64,000 bases of DNA. Source: Brevibacillus humidisoli (GTDB taxonomy: Bacteria > Bacillota > Bacilli > Brevibacillales > Brevibacillaceae). Below are positions 51,875 to 61,056 of this stretch, one piece after another. Each line of letters starts with the position of its first letter. Positions within the stretch are counted from its first letter, which is position 1. The notes under the pieces were generated by a model, which ran no database searches, had not been told where the DNA came from, and saw only the letters and a list, made by a program, of their open reading frames with translations. The stretch is taken from NCBI RefSeq assembly GCF_020923435.1, contig NZ_CP087263.1, positions 4,808,001 through 4,872,000 on the forward strand, given 5' to 3'. Made by a program: the position numbers and the translations under genes.

Positions 51875-52063
51875 GGAACAGATACGCCCCTTTCTGGCTG
51901 GTGTTGCGCTTGATCAGGTCAACCGTGCCGGGACGGGGTTTTCTTTTTGCTGCCGCCTATACTACGCGGAGATTTGCTGCTATGGTATAGTCTTTCATTA
52001 CGCTGTATAGGTACACGAAGAAGAAGTTTCCGTCATGATCGATGAAGACCGAGCATCACGGCT

Positions 52064-52461
52064 TTACCCACAGGCAGTCATTCAGCGCAGTTGTGGAAAA
52101 GAAGCGACCTCTTGTGGGAATTGTGGATAAATTGTGGTGAACAGCTATGTTTCAGGTAGAATCCTGTGGAATAAATTGTGGCCAATGTGGATAAAGCTGT
52201 TGAAAACAGCACTGAGCAGAAGAGTGTCCGCAAGAGGACCTGCTCATTTATCCACAAGGAGGCTTTTATGCACAGGGTGCGTACGATCTGGTTGCTGACG
52301 ATCATGACATGCCTGCTTACCGTTGGCGTAGGAACAGTGGCGACCGACGTCCATGCAGTCGGTTCGCAGCAGCAACCACCCAAACAGGCCATTGTCGTAT
52401 TTATTGAAAATATGTCTTTTACCGATCTTCAACAACTTCAGCATTATCCACATGTGAATAA
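52064..52461. promoter_or_regulatory. DnaA-box cluster
   Basis: Exact TTATCCACA boxes: 52122-52130 and 52186-52194 (minus), 52248-52256 and 52444-52452 (plus). Consensus TTWTNCACA matches: 52092-52100 and 52453-52461 (minus). Weaker, seven or eight of nine: 52064-52072 (plus), 52113-52121, 52133-52141, 52165-52173, 52177-52185 (minus). The 52248 box touches the AAGGAGG ribosome site of the next gene and the last two boxes lie back to back in its coding region. The rest of the gene-free stretch 51875-52267 holds no other feature I can name. Confidence 0.8.
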
Positions 52462-54619
52462 AGGACTGCGTCACGCTTACTATGCGGCACTGACGATGCG
52501 AACTCCAGGAGCCCGCAATGATGCCAATGCCTATCTGCTGATGGGCAGTGGTGGTCAGGCGTTGTACACCAGCCGCAGCGGCACCGTTTATCACCGGGAA
52601 GAACAAGTGGAACTGGCGGAGATGCAAGGGGAAGGAACAGCTGCAGAACGAATGATCCAGATGCGCGGTATAGAACCAGCCGTGCAGAGGGAATCAGTAC
52701 CGAAGTTATTGTTTCCCGGCATCTACCGACTGCATGCTTATAACGAAGATAGACCATTCACGGCTCGTATCGGACTGCTTGGCTCTACATTGCAGGAAGC
52801 AGGTATTGATGTTGCGCTCTACGGGAACGGTGACACGGCGGAGGGGAAACAACGGCATGCCGCGTTGTTCGCGATGAACCGGGATGGAGAAATTCCCAGA
52901 GGGGATGTCTCTGCCCGCACGACGCTGCGGGCAGCGGGATACCCGGACGGAATCCGCACTCATTACGGTTATCTGCTGGAGAGGATCAGGCAGGAGAGGT
53001 CAGGCCTGATCGTCGTGCAAATCGCCGACTTGGCCCGTCTGTATCGTCTGCAGGAATACCTGGCACCAGAGCACTATCAGCGACAGTATCAAAAGGTACT
53101 GGCTGATTTGGATCAATTCTTGGGAGTACTGCTTGCGGAGCGGAAGCCAGGTCAGCTGATCATGGTGACGTCGCCGTCTGTCAATCCGATAGCAGTTCAA
53201 GAAAAATCGTTGCTTACACCGATGCTTCTGTGGAAAGGGACCACCGCAGGAGGTGAACTGGCATCAATCACCACCAGGCAGAATGGTTTGGTCAGCGGAT
53301 TGGACGTATTGCCGACGATCCTCTCTTGGTTGTCAGTACCGATTCCAGAGGGCGTGATCGGACACGTGATGTCAGGAGTCCCCGTAGAGGGGGAGAAGGC
53401 CGTCTTCTCAGAGGCCGACTTTTCGGACTCCTCTGTTAGCAGATTGCCTTTCTTTACAGAATTTATGGGGAAAGTAAACCAGATCGACCGCATCTATCAA
53501 AACCGCTCCGGGATCATGTATACCTACGTGATGCTGCAGATCATCATTCTCATAGCAGCAGCAGTAGCTTGGGTGTGGCAAAAAGACGGCAAACGTCCAC
53601 TTGCTTACAAATTGCGACGGATTGTTCGCCTCTCCCTGTTGGCCATGCTGTTTTTTCCAGCGCTGTTCCTGATCGAACCGCTGCTGAGTTGGTCTGTTCC
53701 CGCCCCTGTTATAATTGCGGTGATCGTCATGTTTGCATTGGGTGGGGCCCTGTTGGTGGAGCACTGGAAGCTGCCGCAGCTGCTGCTGGCAGTCGCTGGT
53801 TTTACCGTTGGCTGTATCCTGCTTGACGGGTTTACAGGAGGAGAAGCGATGCGCCGCTCCTACCTGGGCTATGATCCGGTGATCGGTGCCCGCTTTTACG
53901 GATTGGGTAACGAATACGAGGGCGTGTTGATCGGGGCCAGCATACTGGCTGTTGCTGCCTTGTACGAATGGCAAAGGAGGCGGCAGCAGGCCCTCTTGAC
54001 ACAGCCGTTTCTCCTGACGGTGGCAGGGTTTGCGCTCACCCTCTACTACATGGCTGCTCCCTCGTTGGGCACCAATGCGGGCGGTTTCCTGGCCGGAGCA
54101 GTCGGCTTCGGTGTCACACTGTTTCGCCTCGAAGGCTGGGAGTTCGGTAAAAAGGGTTTCATCCTGTGTGGAGGAGGACTGATCGGCGGGATTGCGTTGA
54201 TTATTGCTCTTCATCTCAGCTCGTCAGAGCCTCTTACCCATGTAGGTGTAGTCGCAGCCGACATTGTCAATGGCAATTGGAGTGACGTGCTCCACATCGT
54301 ACAGCGAAAAATCGAAATGAACCTACGGCTGATCCGTGTTTCTTCATGGAGCAAGATGTTTGTCATCTCACTGATCGTCATCGGGTTGTTAAGCTTGCGG
54401 CCGGACCGCTATCTACGCCGTCTCTCGCAGCGGTACCCCTATCTGGTCAGAGGATTCAGCGGTGTGGTTGCCGGTTCACTGGCAGGTTTGGTGCTCAATG
54501 ATTCCGGTATCGTCTCCGCTGCTACCTCAATCATCTTTTTTGCCGTCCCCGCGCTATTTGCCGCGCTGGGGGAAGGGGAAAAGCTGCCATCCGTCGATTC
54601 GGCAGAGGCTGGCAGCTAG
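52268..54619 (+). CDS. Alkaline phosphatase-superfamily-like protein with polytopic membrane C-terminal half
   Basis: 783 aa from the ATG behind AAGGAGG. A signal segment (1-32) leads to an extracellular domain (about 40-400) with the fold pattern of the alkaline phosphatase/phosphoglycerate mutase superfamily (IVVFIENMSF, a long alpha/beta body, and GLVSGLDVLPTILSWLSVPIP near its end). From about residue 415 there are roughly ten membrane segments with SYLGYDPVIGARFYGLGNEYEGVLIGA. The metal-binding Asp/His set of active enzymes is not clearly complete, so catalysis is uncertain. It may modify or survey envelope glycopolymers (inference). Confidence 0.75.
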   Translation: MHRVRTIWLLTIMTCLLTVGVGTVATDVHAVGSQQQPPKQAIVVFIENMSFTDLQQLQHYPHVNKGLRHAYYAALTMRTPGARNDANAYLLMGSGGQALYTSRSGTVYHREEQVELAEMQGEGTAAERMIQMRGIEPAVQRESVPKLLFPGIYRLHAYNEDRPFTARIGLLGSTLQEAGIDVALYGNGDTAEGKQRHAALFAMNRDGEIPRGDVSARTTLRAAGYPDGIRTHYGYLLERIRQERSGLIVVQIADLARLYRLQEYLAPEHYQRQYQKVLADLDQFLGVLLAERKPGQLIMVTSPSVNPIAVQEKSLLTPMLLWKGTTAGGELASITTRQNGLVSGLDVLPTILSWLSVPIPEGVIGHVMSGVPVEGEKAVFSEADFSDSSVSRLPFFTEFMGKVNQIDRIYQNRSGIMYTYVMLQIIILIAAAVAWVWQKDGKRPLAYKLRRIVRLSLLAMLFFPALFLIEPLLSWSVPAPVIIAVIVMFALGGALLVEHWKLPQLLLAVAGFTVGCILLDGFTGGEAMRRSYLGYDPVIGARFYGLGNEYEGVLIGASILAVAALYEWQRRRQQALLTQPFLLTVAGFALTLYYMAAPSLGTNAGGFLAGAVGFGVTLFRLEGWEFGKKGFILCGGGLIGGIALIIALHLSSSEPLTHVGVVAADIVNGNWSDVLHIVQRKIEMNLRLIRVSSWSKMFVISLIVIGLLSLRPDRYLRRLSQRYPYLVRGFSGVVAGSLAGLVLNDSGIVSAATSIIFFAVPALFAALGEGEKLPSVDSAEAGS

Positions 54620-54679
54620 CAGGAAAGTTCGTTGTCAAGATCAACCGGTAAGATCGCAAGCAAGATGACTTGCCAGATC

Positions 54680-56626
54680 CTACCCATCAGATAGCATCGC
54701 CCACTCGTCTAGCAGCATCTCCAACTCAGCTTTGGCTTGCTGTATAGCGTCGTTTCGTGCCTTGGCTTTTTTGTGGTCATTGTACACCTCGGGTTGGCAC
54801 AGTTCATCTTCCCAGCCGGCGATCGATTCCTCTAGTTCGGAAATCGCCGTTTCCAGCTCTTCCAAACGGCGCAGCCGCTGACGTTCGCGCCGCTTCGCTT
54901 CTTTATCCTGTTCGTAACTCGATTTTTCCGGGGGTTGATTTGCCGCTGCGAGAGAGCTTGTTTTGCCGGAGCTGGCCTTGGCTTCTGCCTGTTCGGCAGC
55001 CAATTCGGCCAGTTCCTGTTTCTTTTCTACATAATAATCGTAGTTGCCGAGATAACTGGTGACACCATCGGCGGATAATTCCAGCACACGGGTCGCCATC
55101 TTGTTTAAAAAATAGCGGTCATGCGAGACGAACAAGATGGTGCCTGGATAGTCAAACAGGGCGTTTTCCAATACTTCTTTGCTCAAGATGTCCAAGTGGT
55201 TGGTCGGCTCGTCAAAGATCAAGAAATTGGCCTGCTTTAACATCAGCTTGGCCAGCGAGACACGCGCTCGCTCACCGCCGGACAGATCGCCGATTTTTTT
55301 CAGCACATCATCGCCGCTAAACAGGAAGTTGCCAAGCACTGTGCGCACTTCTCTCTCCTGCATCTGGGGGTACTGATCCCACAGTTCGGCCAGAACCGTC
55401 TTGTCATCTCGCAGATCTTCCTGTTCCTGATCGTAGTAGCCAGTGCTGACGTTGCTGCCGTACTGGATCTTGCCGGTCAGGGGCGGAAGCTGTCCAATTA
55501 CTGTCTTTAGCAGTGTCGACTTTCCGATGCCGTTGGGACCAACTAGCGCCACCCGCTCTTCGCGCTCGATGGCAAAGGTTATGTTGCTGGCGAGAGCGTG
55601 ATCCGGGTAGCCGATGCTGAGCTGTTCCGCCTTTACGACATCGTTTCCGCTCATGCGGGCGATATCGAAGCGAAACTGCGCCGCTTTGGAGTGGGTGATC
55701 GGTTTCTCCATCCGGTCCATTTTTTCCAGCGTCTTGCGGCGACTCTGCGCTCGGCGCGTCGTAGAAGCACGGGCGATGTTGCGCGCGATAAAATCTTCCA
55801 GCCGGGAAATCTCCTCCTGCTGCTTTTCATACTGCTGCAGTTCCTGTTCCATTTTGGCTGCCTTCAGGTCCAGAAACTGACTGTAGTTCCCCACATAGCG
55901 AGTTGCTTTTGTCCGCTCAATCTCGTAGATCACGGTAACCAGCTTGTCCAGAAAGTAGCGGTCGTGGGAGACGACAAGGATCGCTCCCTTGTAGTTGAGC
56001 AGATACGTCTCCAGCCAGGATAGCGTCTCGATATCCAGGTAGTTGGTCGGCTCGTCCAAGAGCAGCACGTCAGGTGCTTGCAGCAGCAGCTTGCCTAAAG
56101 CCAGGCGGGTTTTCTGTCCGCCGCTCAGCGTGTGGATCGGGGTATTGGTATCCATCTCTGAGAATCGAAGTCCGTTCAAGACTCCGCGGATGCTGGCTTC
56201 GTAGCTGTAGCCGCCGTGCTCCCGAAAGGCATCGGAAAGGACAGCATAGCTGTCGGCGATTTGCTGATAGCGTTTTTCGTCGGCCAGCACCTGCTCGTCA
56301 CCCATCAAGGCTTCCAGACGACGCAGTTCTTGCTCCTCTTTGCGCAGGTGATCGAAAACAGAGAGCAGCTCTTCCCATATCGTTCGCTCCGATTCCAGTC
56401 CACTGTCTTGGGCCAGATAACCAATCGTCACTTCTTTTGGCTTACGAATCGTGCCGCTATCATGTCCCAACTCGCCGGCGAGGATTTTCATCAGGGTCGA
56501 TTTGCCGGCGCCGTTTGCCCCCACCAGCCCGACACGCTCCCCGGTTTGAACTTGCAAGGATATATCTTGTAAAATGGTTTCAATCCCATATGCTTTGCTG
56601 ATGTGTTCGGCTTGCAACAAAATCAT
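54680..56626 (-). CDS. ydiF: ABC-F family ATP-binding protein (YdiF type)
   Basis: 648 aa with two ABC cassettes and no membrane segment. Walker A GANGAGKST and GPNGIGKST, signatures LSGGQKTRLALGKLL and LSGGERARVSLAKLM, Walker B DEPTNYLDIE and DEPTNHLDIL, a linker rich in Arg/Lys (RNIARASTTRRAQSRRKTLEKMDR) that enters the ribosomal E site in this family, and a C-terminal coiled coil. It probably acts on ribosomes as a translation factor; no antibiotic-resistance-type leader is seen upstream. GAGGTGAAACG lies before the ATG. Orientation opposite to tsaD and tat as in Bacillus. Confidence 0.93.
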   Translation of the reverse strand: MILLQAEHISKAYGIETILQDISLQVQTGERVGLVGANGAGKSTLMKILAGELGHDSGTIRKPKEVTIGYLAQDSGLESERTIWEELLSVFDHLRKEEQELRRLEALMGDEQVLADEKRYQQIADSYAVLSDAFREHGGYSYEASIRGVLNGLRFSEMDTNTPIHTLSGGQKTRLALGKLLLQAPDVLLLDEPTNYLDIETLSWLETYLLNYKGAILVVSHDRYFLDKLVTVIYEIERTKATRYVGNYSQFLDLKAAKMEQELQQYEKQQEEISRLEDFIARNIARASTTRRAQSRRKTLEKMDRMEKPITHSKAAQFRFDIARMSGNDVVKAEQLSIGYPDHALASNITFAIEREERVALVGPNGIGKSTLLKTVIGQLPPLTGKIQYGSNVSTGYYDQEQEDLRDDKTVLAELWDQYPQMQEREVRTVLGNFLFSGDDVLKKIGDLSGGERARVSLAKLMLKQANFLIFDEPTNHLDILSKEVLENALFDYPGTILFVSHDRYFLNKMATRVLELSADGVTSYLGNYDYYVEKKQELAELAAEQAEAKASSGKTSSLAAANQPPEKSSYEQDKEAKRRERQRLRRLEELETAISELEESIAGWEDELCQPEVYNDHKKAKARNDAIQQAKAELEMLLDEWAMLSDG

Positions 56627-56726
56627 CGTTTCACCTCAAAATATTGTGTCCATCCTATCCAGTTTAGCGTAAGCCGACGGAGAGCGACAAGAGGAGGCAG
56701 CAGGGAAGAGAGAGGAGGAACACTCC

Positions 56727-57335
56727 GTGGCACACTGGGAGGAGTCATCGGATGTGGAAAAGGCAAAAAAACTGCTTCGCCAGCAGATGTCCCAAATGCG
56801 CGGGGAGCTGTCTCGCCAGGAGCAGAGCCGTCGTTCCGCTCAGGCGGCACAGCATTTGCTGGAACTGCAACCGCTGACTGACAGTCGAACCATCCTGGCA
56901 TTTTACCCGTTTCGGGACGAGATTGATACCAGACCGTTTCTGGAGGCAGCCGGCAGGCGAGGCCAGGAGGTGTGGCTGCCGTTAACCGATCCGGCATGCA
57001 GGCGGATCCATCCGCACGTATACCGGGGAAGGGACAGCTTGCGCCGGGGTGCGTACGGCATATTGGAACCTGACCCGGAACAGGCACCGCCGGCGGATCC
57101 CGAACGACTTGATGCCGTGGTCGTGCCTGGTCTGGCATTTGACCGCTCAGGCGGACGTCTCGGTTACGGTGGTGGGTATTACGACCGGTTTTTGGCTGAT
57201 TTGTCCCATCGCCCGCTGTTGGTTGGGCTTGCTTACTCCATACAGCTTGTCGAGTCAGTCCCGCGGGAACGTCACGACATCCCGCTCCATTATCTGGTGA
57301 CGGAGGACGGGGTGCTGGGGCCGTTCGGAAAATAA
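56727..57335 (+). CDS. 5-formyltetrahydrofolate cyclo-ligase
   Basis: 202 aa from GTG behind AGGAGGAAC. AKKLLRQQMSQMRGELS at the N-terminus, FYPFRDEIDTRPFLEAAGRRGQEVWLPL in the middle, and VVVPGLAFDRSGGRLGYGGGYYDRFLADL, the ATP/folate-binding signature, near the C-terminus. It converts 5-formyl-THF to 5,10-methenyl-THF with ATP. It is divergent from ydiF and followed by molybdopterin genes. Confidence 0.95.
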   Translation: MAHWEESSDVEKAKKLLRQQMSQMRGELSRQEQSRRSAQAAQHLLELQPLTDSRTILAFYPFRDEIDTRPFLEAAGRRGQEVWLPLTDPACRRIHPHVYRGRDSLRRGAYGILEPDPEQAPPADPERLDAVVVPGLAFDRSGGRLGYGGGYYDRFLADLSHRPLLVGLAYSIQLVESVPRERHDIPLHYLVTEDGVLGPFGK

Positions 57336-57440
57336 ACATTTCTGTCACATAGTTGTAAGCCGCGATATCGGTAGACATGTAGTATAATATTGAAGTGAAT
57401 GCCGACTCCCGCCCTAGCGGAAGGAAGTGGAGGTATCAAG

Positions 57441-57965
57441 ATGCCAAACTGGAAGATCGGCGTCATCACGGCGAGCGATACGATTGCCAAGGGAGAGCGT
57501 GAGGATGACCGCGTGCAAATCCTGCGTGAACTGGCGCGGGAATGGTTGCAGGCCGATGTGGCCGTTTACCGTATCGTACCTGATGATATGGAAGAATTGA
57601 AGGAACAGATGATTGAATTGGTTGACCGGGACAAGTGCGATCTGTTGATTGTAACAGGCGGCACCAGTCTCTCACCGAGGGACGTGACGCCAGAAGTGAC
57701 ATCATGGGTGATCGACCGGGTCGTCCCTGGCTTGGCGGAGGAGATGAGACGAGCTGCCCTGCAGCAATCGCGACGGGCCATGCTGACGCGGGCCGTGGCG
57801 GGAACTCGCGGCAACAGTCTGATCATTAACCTGCCGGGTAGTCCGCGCGGGGTCGAAATCTGTTTCACGGCAATCGCCGATATGATCCCGGATGCGCTTA
57901 ACATTTTACAGGGGACTGGTGACGCCAACGAGAATTGGGGGAGTCCGAGTGGTAGCCAAGCCTAA
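57441..57965 (+). CDS. moaB: MoaB/MogA family molybdopterin protein
   Basis: 174 aa from the ATG behind GTGGAGG; the frame is open upstream without protein character. WKIGVITASDTIAKGEREDD, LLIVTGGTSLSPRDVTPEV and the MPT-binding GTRGNSLIINLPGSPRGVEICF identify the MoCF_biosynth domain. Members adenylylate or bind molybdopterin. Its end overlaps the next molybdopterin gene by 17 bases, which indicates translational coupling. Confidence 0.9.
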   Translation: MPNWKIGVITASDTIAKGEREDDRVQILRELAREWLQADVAVYRIVPDDMEELKEQMIELVDRDKCDLLIVTGGTSLSPRDVTPEVTSWVIDRVVPGLAEEMRRAALQQSRRAMLTRAVAGTRGNSLIINLPGSPRGVEICFTAIADMIPDALNILQGTGDANENWGSPSGSQA

Positions 57966-58950
57966 CTTTAAGGAAATCCCGGTCAGGGAAGCGGTCGGTA
58001 TGGTTCTGCCGCACGATATGACCCAGATACTGCCCGGAACGTTTAAGGGCCGCCTGTTTAAAAAAGGTCACGTAATCACGGAAGCGGACATTGAACCGCT
58101 GCTGTCGATCGGCAAGGAACACATCTATGTACTGGAGATGCCCCCTGGCCACCTGCACGAGAACGATGCGTCCGAACGTATCGCCCGTGCTGTCGCTGGT
58201 CAAGGAGTTATCCTGACTGAACCTTACGAAGGCAAGGTTACACTAAAGGCGGACTATACCGGTCTGGCCAAGGTGGATGAAGCCGCCGTTCATGCCATTA
58301 ACGAACTGGACGCAATTGCTTTGGCTACGATGACAACCAACCAGGTGGTTGCTGCGGGTCGCCCGGTAGCTGCTGCACGAATCATCCCGCTGATTATCGA
58401 GGAGGCGCAGATTGACCGGCTGGAAGCATTGGCCAAGACATTTGACCAGCCGATTGTCCACGTCGTTCCCTTTCCGTCGAGAAAGGCAGGAGTCGTGACA
58501 ACCGGAAAAGAAGTGTACAGCGGTCGAATTGAAGATAAGTTCGGACCAGTGATTCGCGGCAAACTGGAGGCGCTTGGGTCAACCGTAGTGGAGCAGCGGA
58601 TCGTCCCGGATGACAAAGAGGTGATTGAGCAGGAAATTCGCCGCTTCCTTGAGCAAGGGGTTGATCTGGTGCTCGTAACCGGGGGAATGTCTGTTGACCC
58701 CGATGATCGCACGCCGGGTGCGATCGCTGAAGTTGCGACAGAGGTGGTTCGCTACGGGACGCCGATGCTGCCAGGTTCGATGTTGATGGTTGCCTATGCC
58801 GGAGACGTGCCGATTCTGGGACTTCCCGGTGCGGTGATGCATGAGCCGCTTACTTCGTTTGACGTGTTTTTGCCGCGTCTGCTGATCGGCGAGCGGATCA
58901 CGGAGCAGGAGATCACCCGGCTCGGGTACGGCGGTCTGCGGAACTGTTAA
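57949..58950 (+). CDS. MoeA-like molybdopterin-binding protein
   Basis: 333 aa from GTG six bases behind GGGGGAG inside moaB. The N-terminal third resembles the linker-like domain of MoeA (ILPGTFKGRLFKKGHVITEADIEPLLSIGKEHIYVLE); the C-terminal part is a MoCF domain with VVTTGKEVYSGRIEDKFGPVI, VLVTGGMSVDPDDRTPGAI and LPGSMLMVAYAGDVPILGLPGAVMHE. It is shorter than classical MoeA (about 400-420 aa) and lacks its domain IV, so it is a compact form whose exact step is unsure. It lies beside tatA-tatC, which export molybdo-enzymes. Confidence 0.85.
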   Translation: MVAKPNFKEIPVREAVGMVLPHDMTQILPGTFKGRLFKKGHVITEADIEPLLSIGKEHIYVLEMPPGHLHENDASERIARAVAGQGVILTEPYEGKVTLKADYTGLAKVDEAAVHAINELDAIALATMTTNQVVAAGRPVAAARIIPLIIEEAQIDRLEALAKTFDQPIVHVVPFPSRKAGVVTTGKEVYSGRIEDKFGPVIRGKLEALGSTVVEQRIVPDDKEVIEQEIRRFLEQGVDLVLVTGGMSVDPDDRTPGAIAEVATEVVRYGTPMLPGSMLMVAYAGDVPILGLPGAVMHEPLTSFDVFLPRLLIGERITEQEITRLGYGGLRNC

Positions 58951-58974
58951 CTATCACGAATGGAGTTGGGAAAG

Positions 58975-59295
58975 ATGAGTTCAATTGGTATTTCAGGCGT
59001 TATCCTGATCCTCATCCTGGCCCTGGTCCTGTTTGGACCCAAGAAGCTCCCTGAGTTGGGACGGGCGGTCGGACACACGCTGAAAGAGTTTAAGAATGCA
59101 ACGCGCGGCCTGACCAAAGACGATGACGATGACGACGAGCGGAAGCGGCCTGTACAGCAGGCTGTCATCACGGAAAAAACAGATCCGGAACAGGAAAAAC
59201 TGGAGCAGGAGATTCGCGAGCGGGTGCAAGCGGAGATTCGTGAAAAGATGGAGCGGGAACGTCTGCAGGCAGAGAAGGAGCAGCCAAAGACATAG
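58975..59295 (+). CDS. tatA: Twin-arginine translocase subunit TatA
   Basis: 106 aa. One N-terminal membrane segment (about 4-22), the hinge [26 protein letters not shown] and then an Asp6 stretch and a long, charged helical tail. GGAGTTGGGAAAG is the ribosome site for the second ATG; ATG at 58960 is the alternative. TatA forms the pore for folded proteins with TatC, which follows 57 bases later. Firmicute TatA proteins also do the work of TatB. Confidence 0.93.
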   Translation: MSSIGISGVILILILALVLFGPKKLPELGRAVGHTLKEFKNATRGLTKDDDDDDERKRPVQQAVITEKTDPEQEKLEQEIRERVQAEIREKMERERLQAEKEQPKT

Positions 59296-59352
59296 CCGCT
59301 TCGCATAAGATGGAAATACCCTTTTTTGGGCAGAAAAAAGGCTGGTGGCTTG

Positions 59353-60126
59353 ATGAGTGAGATTCGCGAGATGACGCTGGAAGAGCACCTGGGAGAGCTG
59401 CGGAAGCGGATCATCTGGGTGCTGGTCGTATTTGTACTGGCCTTGGTCGTGGGGTTGTTTTACGCTGATGTTGTGATTCAATACATGCAGTCTAACCCCA
59501 TATCGCAAGAAATCCCTTTGTCCGGGCTCGTTTCCCTGTCTCCCTCGGATGCACTCAGAGTCTATATGCAGTTCGCGTTCCTGATTGGAGTTGTGATTAC
59601 GCTGCCGGTGGCGCTATTTCAGATATGGAGGTTTGTCAGCCCCGGTTTGCGGCCGCCTGAGCAGCGGGTTGCCCTGCGGTTTATCCCCGTAGCGTTTTTG
59701 TTGTTCTTGCTAGGTTTGGGATTTGGCTACTATATTGTTTTTCCGATGATCCTGCCGTTTATGGTCGGATTTACGGAAAAGATCGGTACGCAGCCGCTTT
59801 ACGGAGTTGCCGAGTATTTCGGATTTATGTTCAACATCGTGATACCGTTTGGATTTCTGTTTGAACTGCCGATGCTGGTGATGTTTTTGACTCGTCTGCG
59901 GATTGTCAATCCCATGCGACTTGCCCGCTTGCGTCGGGTGGCCTACTTCGTCCTTGCGGTGGTTGCCATTACACTAACCCCGCCGGAGATTGTCAGCGAT
60001 ATTCTGGTGACGATTCCGTTGCTTCTGCTGTACGAAGTGAGCATCTGGCTGTCCAAGCTGGTATATCGGAAACAGCTGCAGGAAGATGAGGCGTGGGAGA
60101 GGGAGTTTGCGGACAGGAAATCATAA
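59353..60126 (+). CDS. tatC: Twin-arginine translocase subunit TatC
   Basis: 257 aa from ATG; TTG at 59350 and ATG at 59326 are in frame. Six membrane segments; EMTLEEHLGELRKRIIW, the signal-peptide-binding N-terminus, FQIWRFVSPGLRPPEQRVALRF and YFGFMFNIVIPFGFLFELPMLVMFL are conserved. TatC is the receptor for twin-arginine signal peptides. Together with tatA it forms a minimal TatAC system. Confidence 0.95.
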   Translation: MSEIREMTLEEHLGELRKRIIWVLVVFVLALVVGLFYADVVIQYMQSNPISQEIPLSGLVSLSPSDALRVYMQFAFLIGVVITLPVALFQIWRFVSPGLRPPEQRVALRFIPVAFLLFLLGLGFGYYIVFPMILPFMVGFTEKIGTQPLYGVAEYFGFMFNIVIPFGFLFELPMLVMFLTRLRIVNPMRLARLRRVAYFVLAVVAITLTPPEIVSDILVTIPLLLLYEVSIWLSKLVYRKQLQEDEAWEREFADRKS

Positions 60127-60202
60127 ATTGTTTATATTTGCCGCCAAAGTTGCTATGATAGTAATTAAGAGCAAGTCATTCAAAGAAATGGAGGAACCAT
60201 TG

Positions 60203-60862
60203 GTGAATTATGAAGTAACCCAGCCATATGGCAGTGTGGAGACTAACTTTTCCAAACTGCTAAGGATGTTTGCTGTTTCCTTGCTCGTATCGGCGATCGG
60301 CTGTGCGTTTGGTACAATGTTCGTACCACCGGCGTTGATCTTGCCGCTCGTCATCGTTGAGCTGCTGATGCTGGTCGGCGCATTCATCTTCCGCCGTCGA
60401 GGTGTGCGAGTCGGCTACCTGTTTACGTTCGCGTTTGTCTTCATCAGCGGGATTACGCTGGGACCAACGCTGCAGTACTACGCGATGAGAGGGGATGCTG
60501 CGCTCGTCAACATCGCCTTTTTCCTGACGGCGGGGATTTTTGTCGGACTGGCGGCCTATGCCTATGTCTCCAAGCGGGATTTCAGCTTCCTCGGGGGGAT
60601 GTTGTTCGCCGGACTGATCGGATTGATCTTGCTGCAGGTATTGAATCTGTTCCTGCCGCTTGGCAGCGGGATGCAGATGCTGATGGCTTCTGCTGGCGTA
60701 CTGATCTTCAGTGGCTACATTTTGTACGATATCTCCAACTATAAGCATGGTGTTGCCGAAGAAGATATCCCGCTTGCGGTGATCTCACTCTATCTTGACT
60801 TTATCAACCTGTTCTTGTCCCTCCTGCGCTTGCTCGGACTGTTCGGTGGCAACGACGATTAA
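60203..60862 (+). CDS. Bax inhibitor-1/YccA family membrane protein
   Basis: 219 aa from GTG eight bases behind GGAGG; TTG at 60200 is nearly equivalent. Seven hydrophobic segments with FVFISGITLGPTLQYYAM, FFLTAGIFVGLAAYAYVSKRDFSFLGGML and the C-terminal ASAGVLIFSGYILYDISNYKHG...AVISLYLDFINLFLSLLRLLG. The Asp residues in YDIS and YLDF form the pH-sensing pair in the B. subtilis BI-1 homologue YetJ, a Ca2+ leak channel. Confidence 0.92.
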   Translation: MNYEVTQPYGSVETNFSKLLRMFAVSLLVSAIGCAFGTMFVPPALILPLVIVELLMLVGAFIFRRRGVRVGYLFTFAFVFISGITLGPTLQYYAMRGDAALVNIAFFLTAGIFVGLAAYAYVSKRDFSFLGGMLFAGLIGLILLQVLNLFLPLGSGMQMLMASAGVLIFSGYILYDISNYKHGVAEEDIPLAVISLYLDFINLFLSLLRLLGLFGGNDD

Positions 60863-60960
60863 GCAGACGACTATGCTATGAAGAGCAAGTACAGCGAGTA
60901 CTGAGACGACAGCTGACCGGATCTAGCGTGTGAACGCCTGTGGTACGGTTGGATTTGCTG

Positions 60961-60997
60961 ACATCTCCCGTCAAACTGCCGACGGGAGATGTTTTTT
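60961..60997 (+). terminator. Intrinsic terminator after the BI-1 gene
   Basis: ACATCTCCCGTC pairs perfectly with GACGGGAGATGT across an eight-base loop, followed by T6. Confidence 0.93.
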
Positions 60998-61056
60998 TCA
61001 TCCCCTGTTCTTCGCTGGGCATACTAGGTGCAGATGAGAAGAAGGGGGTTTTTCCG

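Noticed and set aside
53408-54214. Minus-strand ORF of 268 codons opposite the phosphatase-like membrane protein
   Set aside because: Its sequence is the mirror of hydrophobic helices and is Gln/His/Arg-rich; no sign of coding constraint.
56627-56726. Leader peptide or attenuator upstream of the ABC-F gene ydiF
   Set aside because: The roughly 100-base leader has no short ORF with ribosome site and no terminator hairpin, so no antibiotic-type control is claimed.
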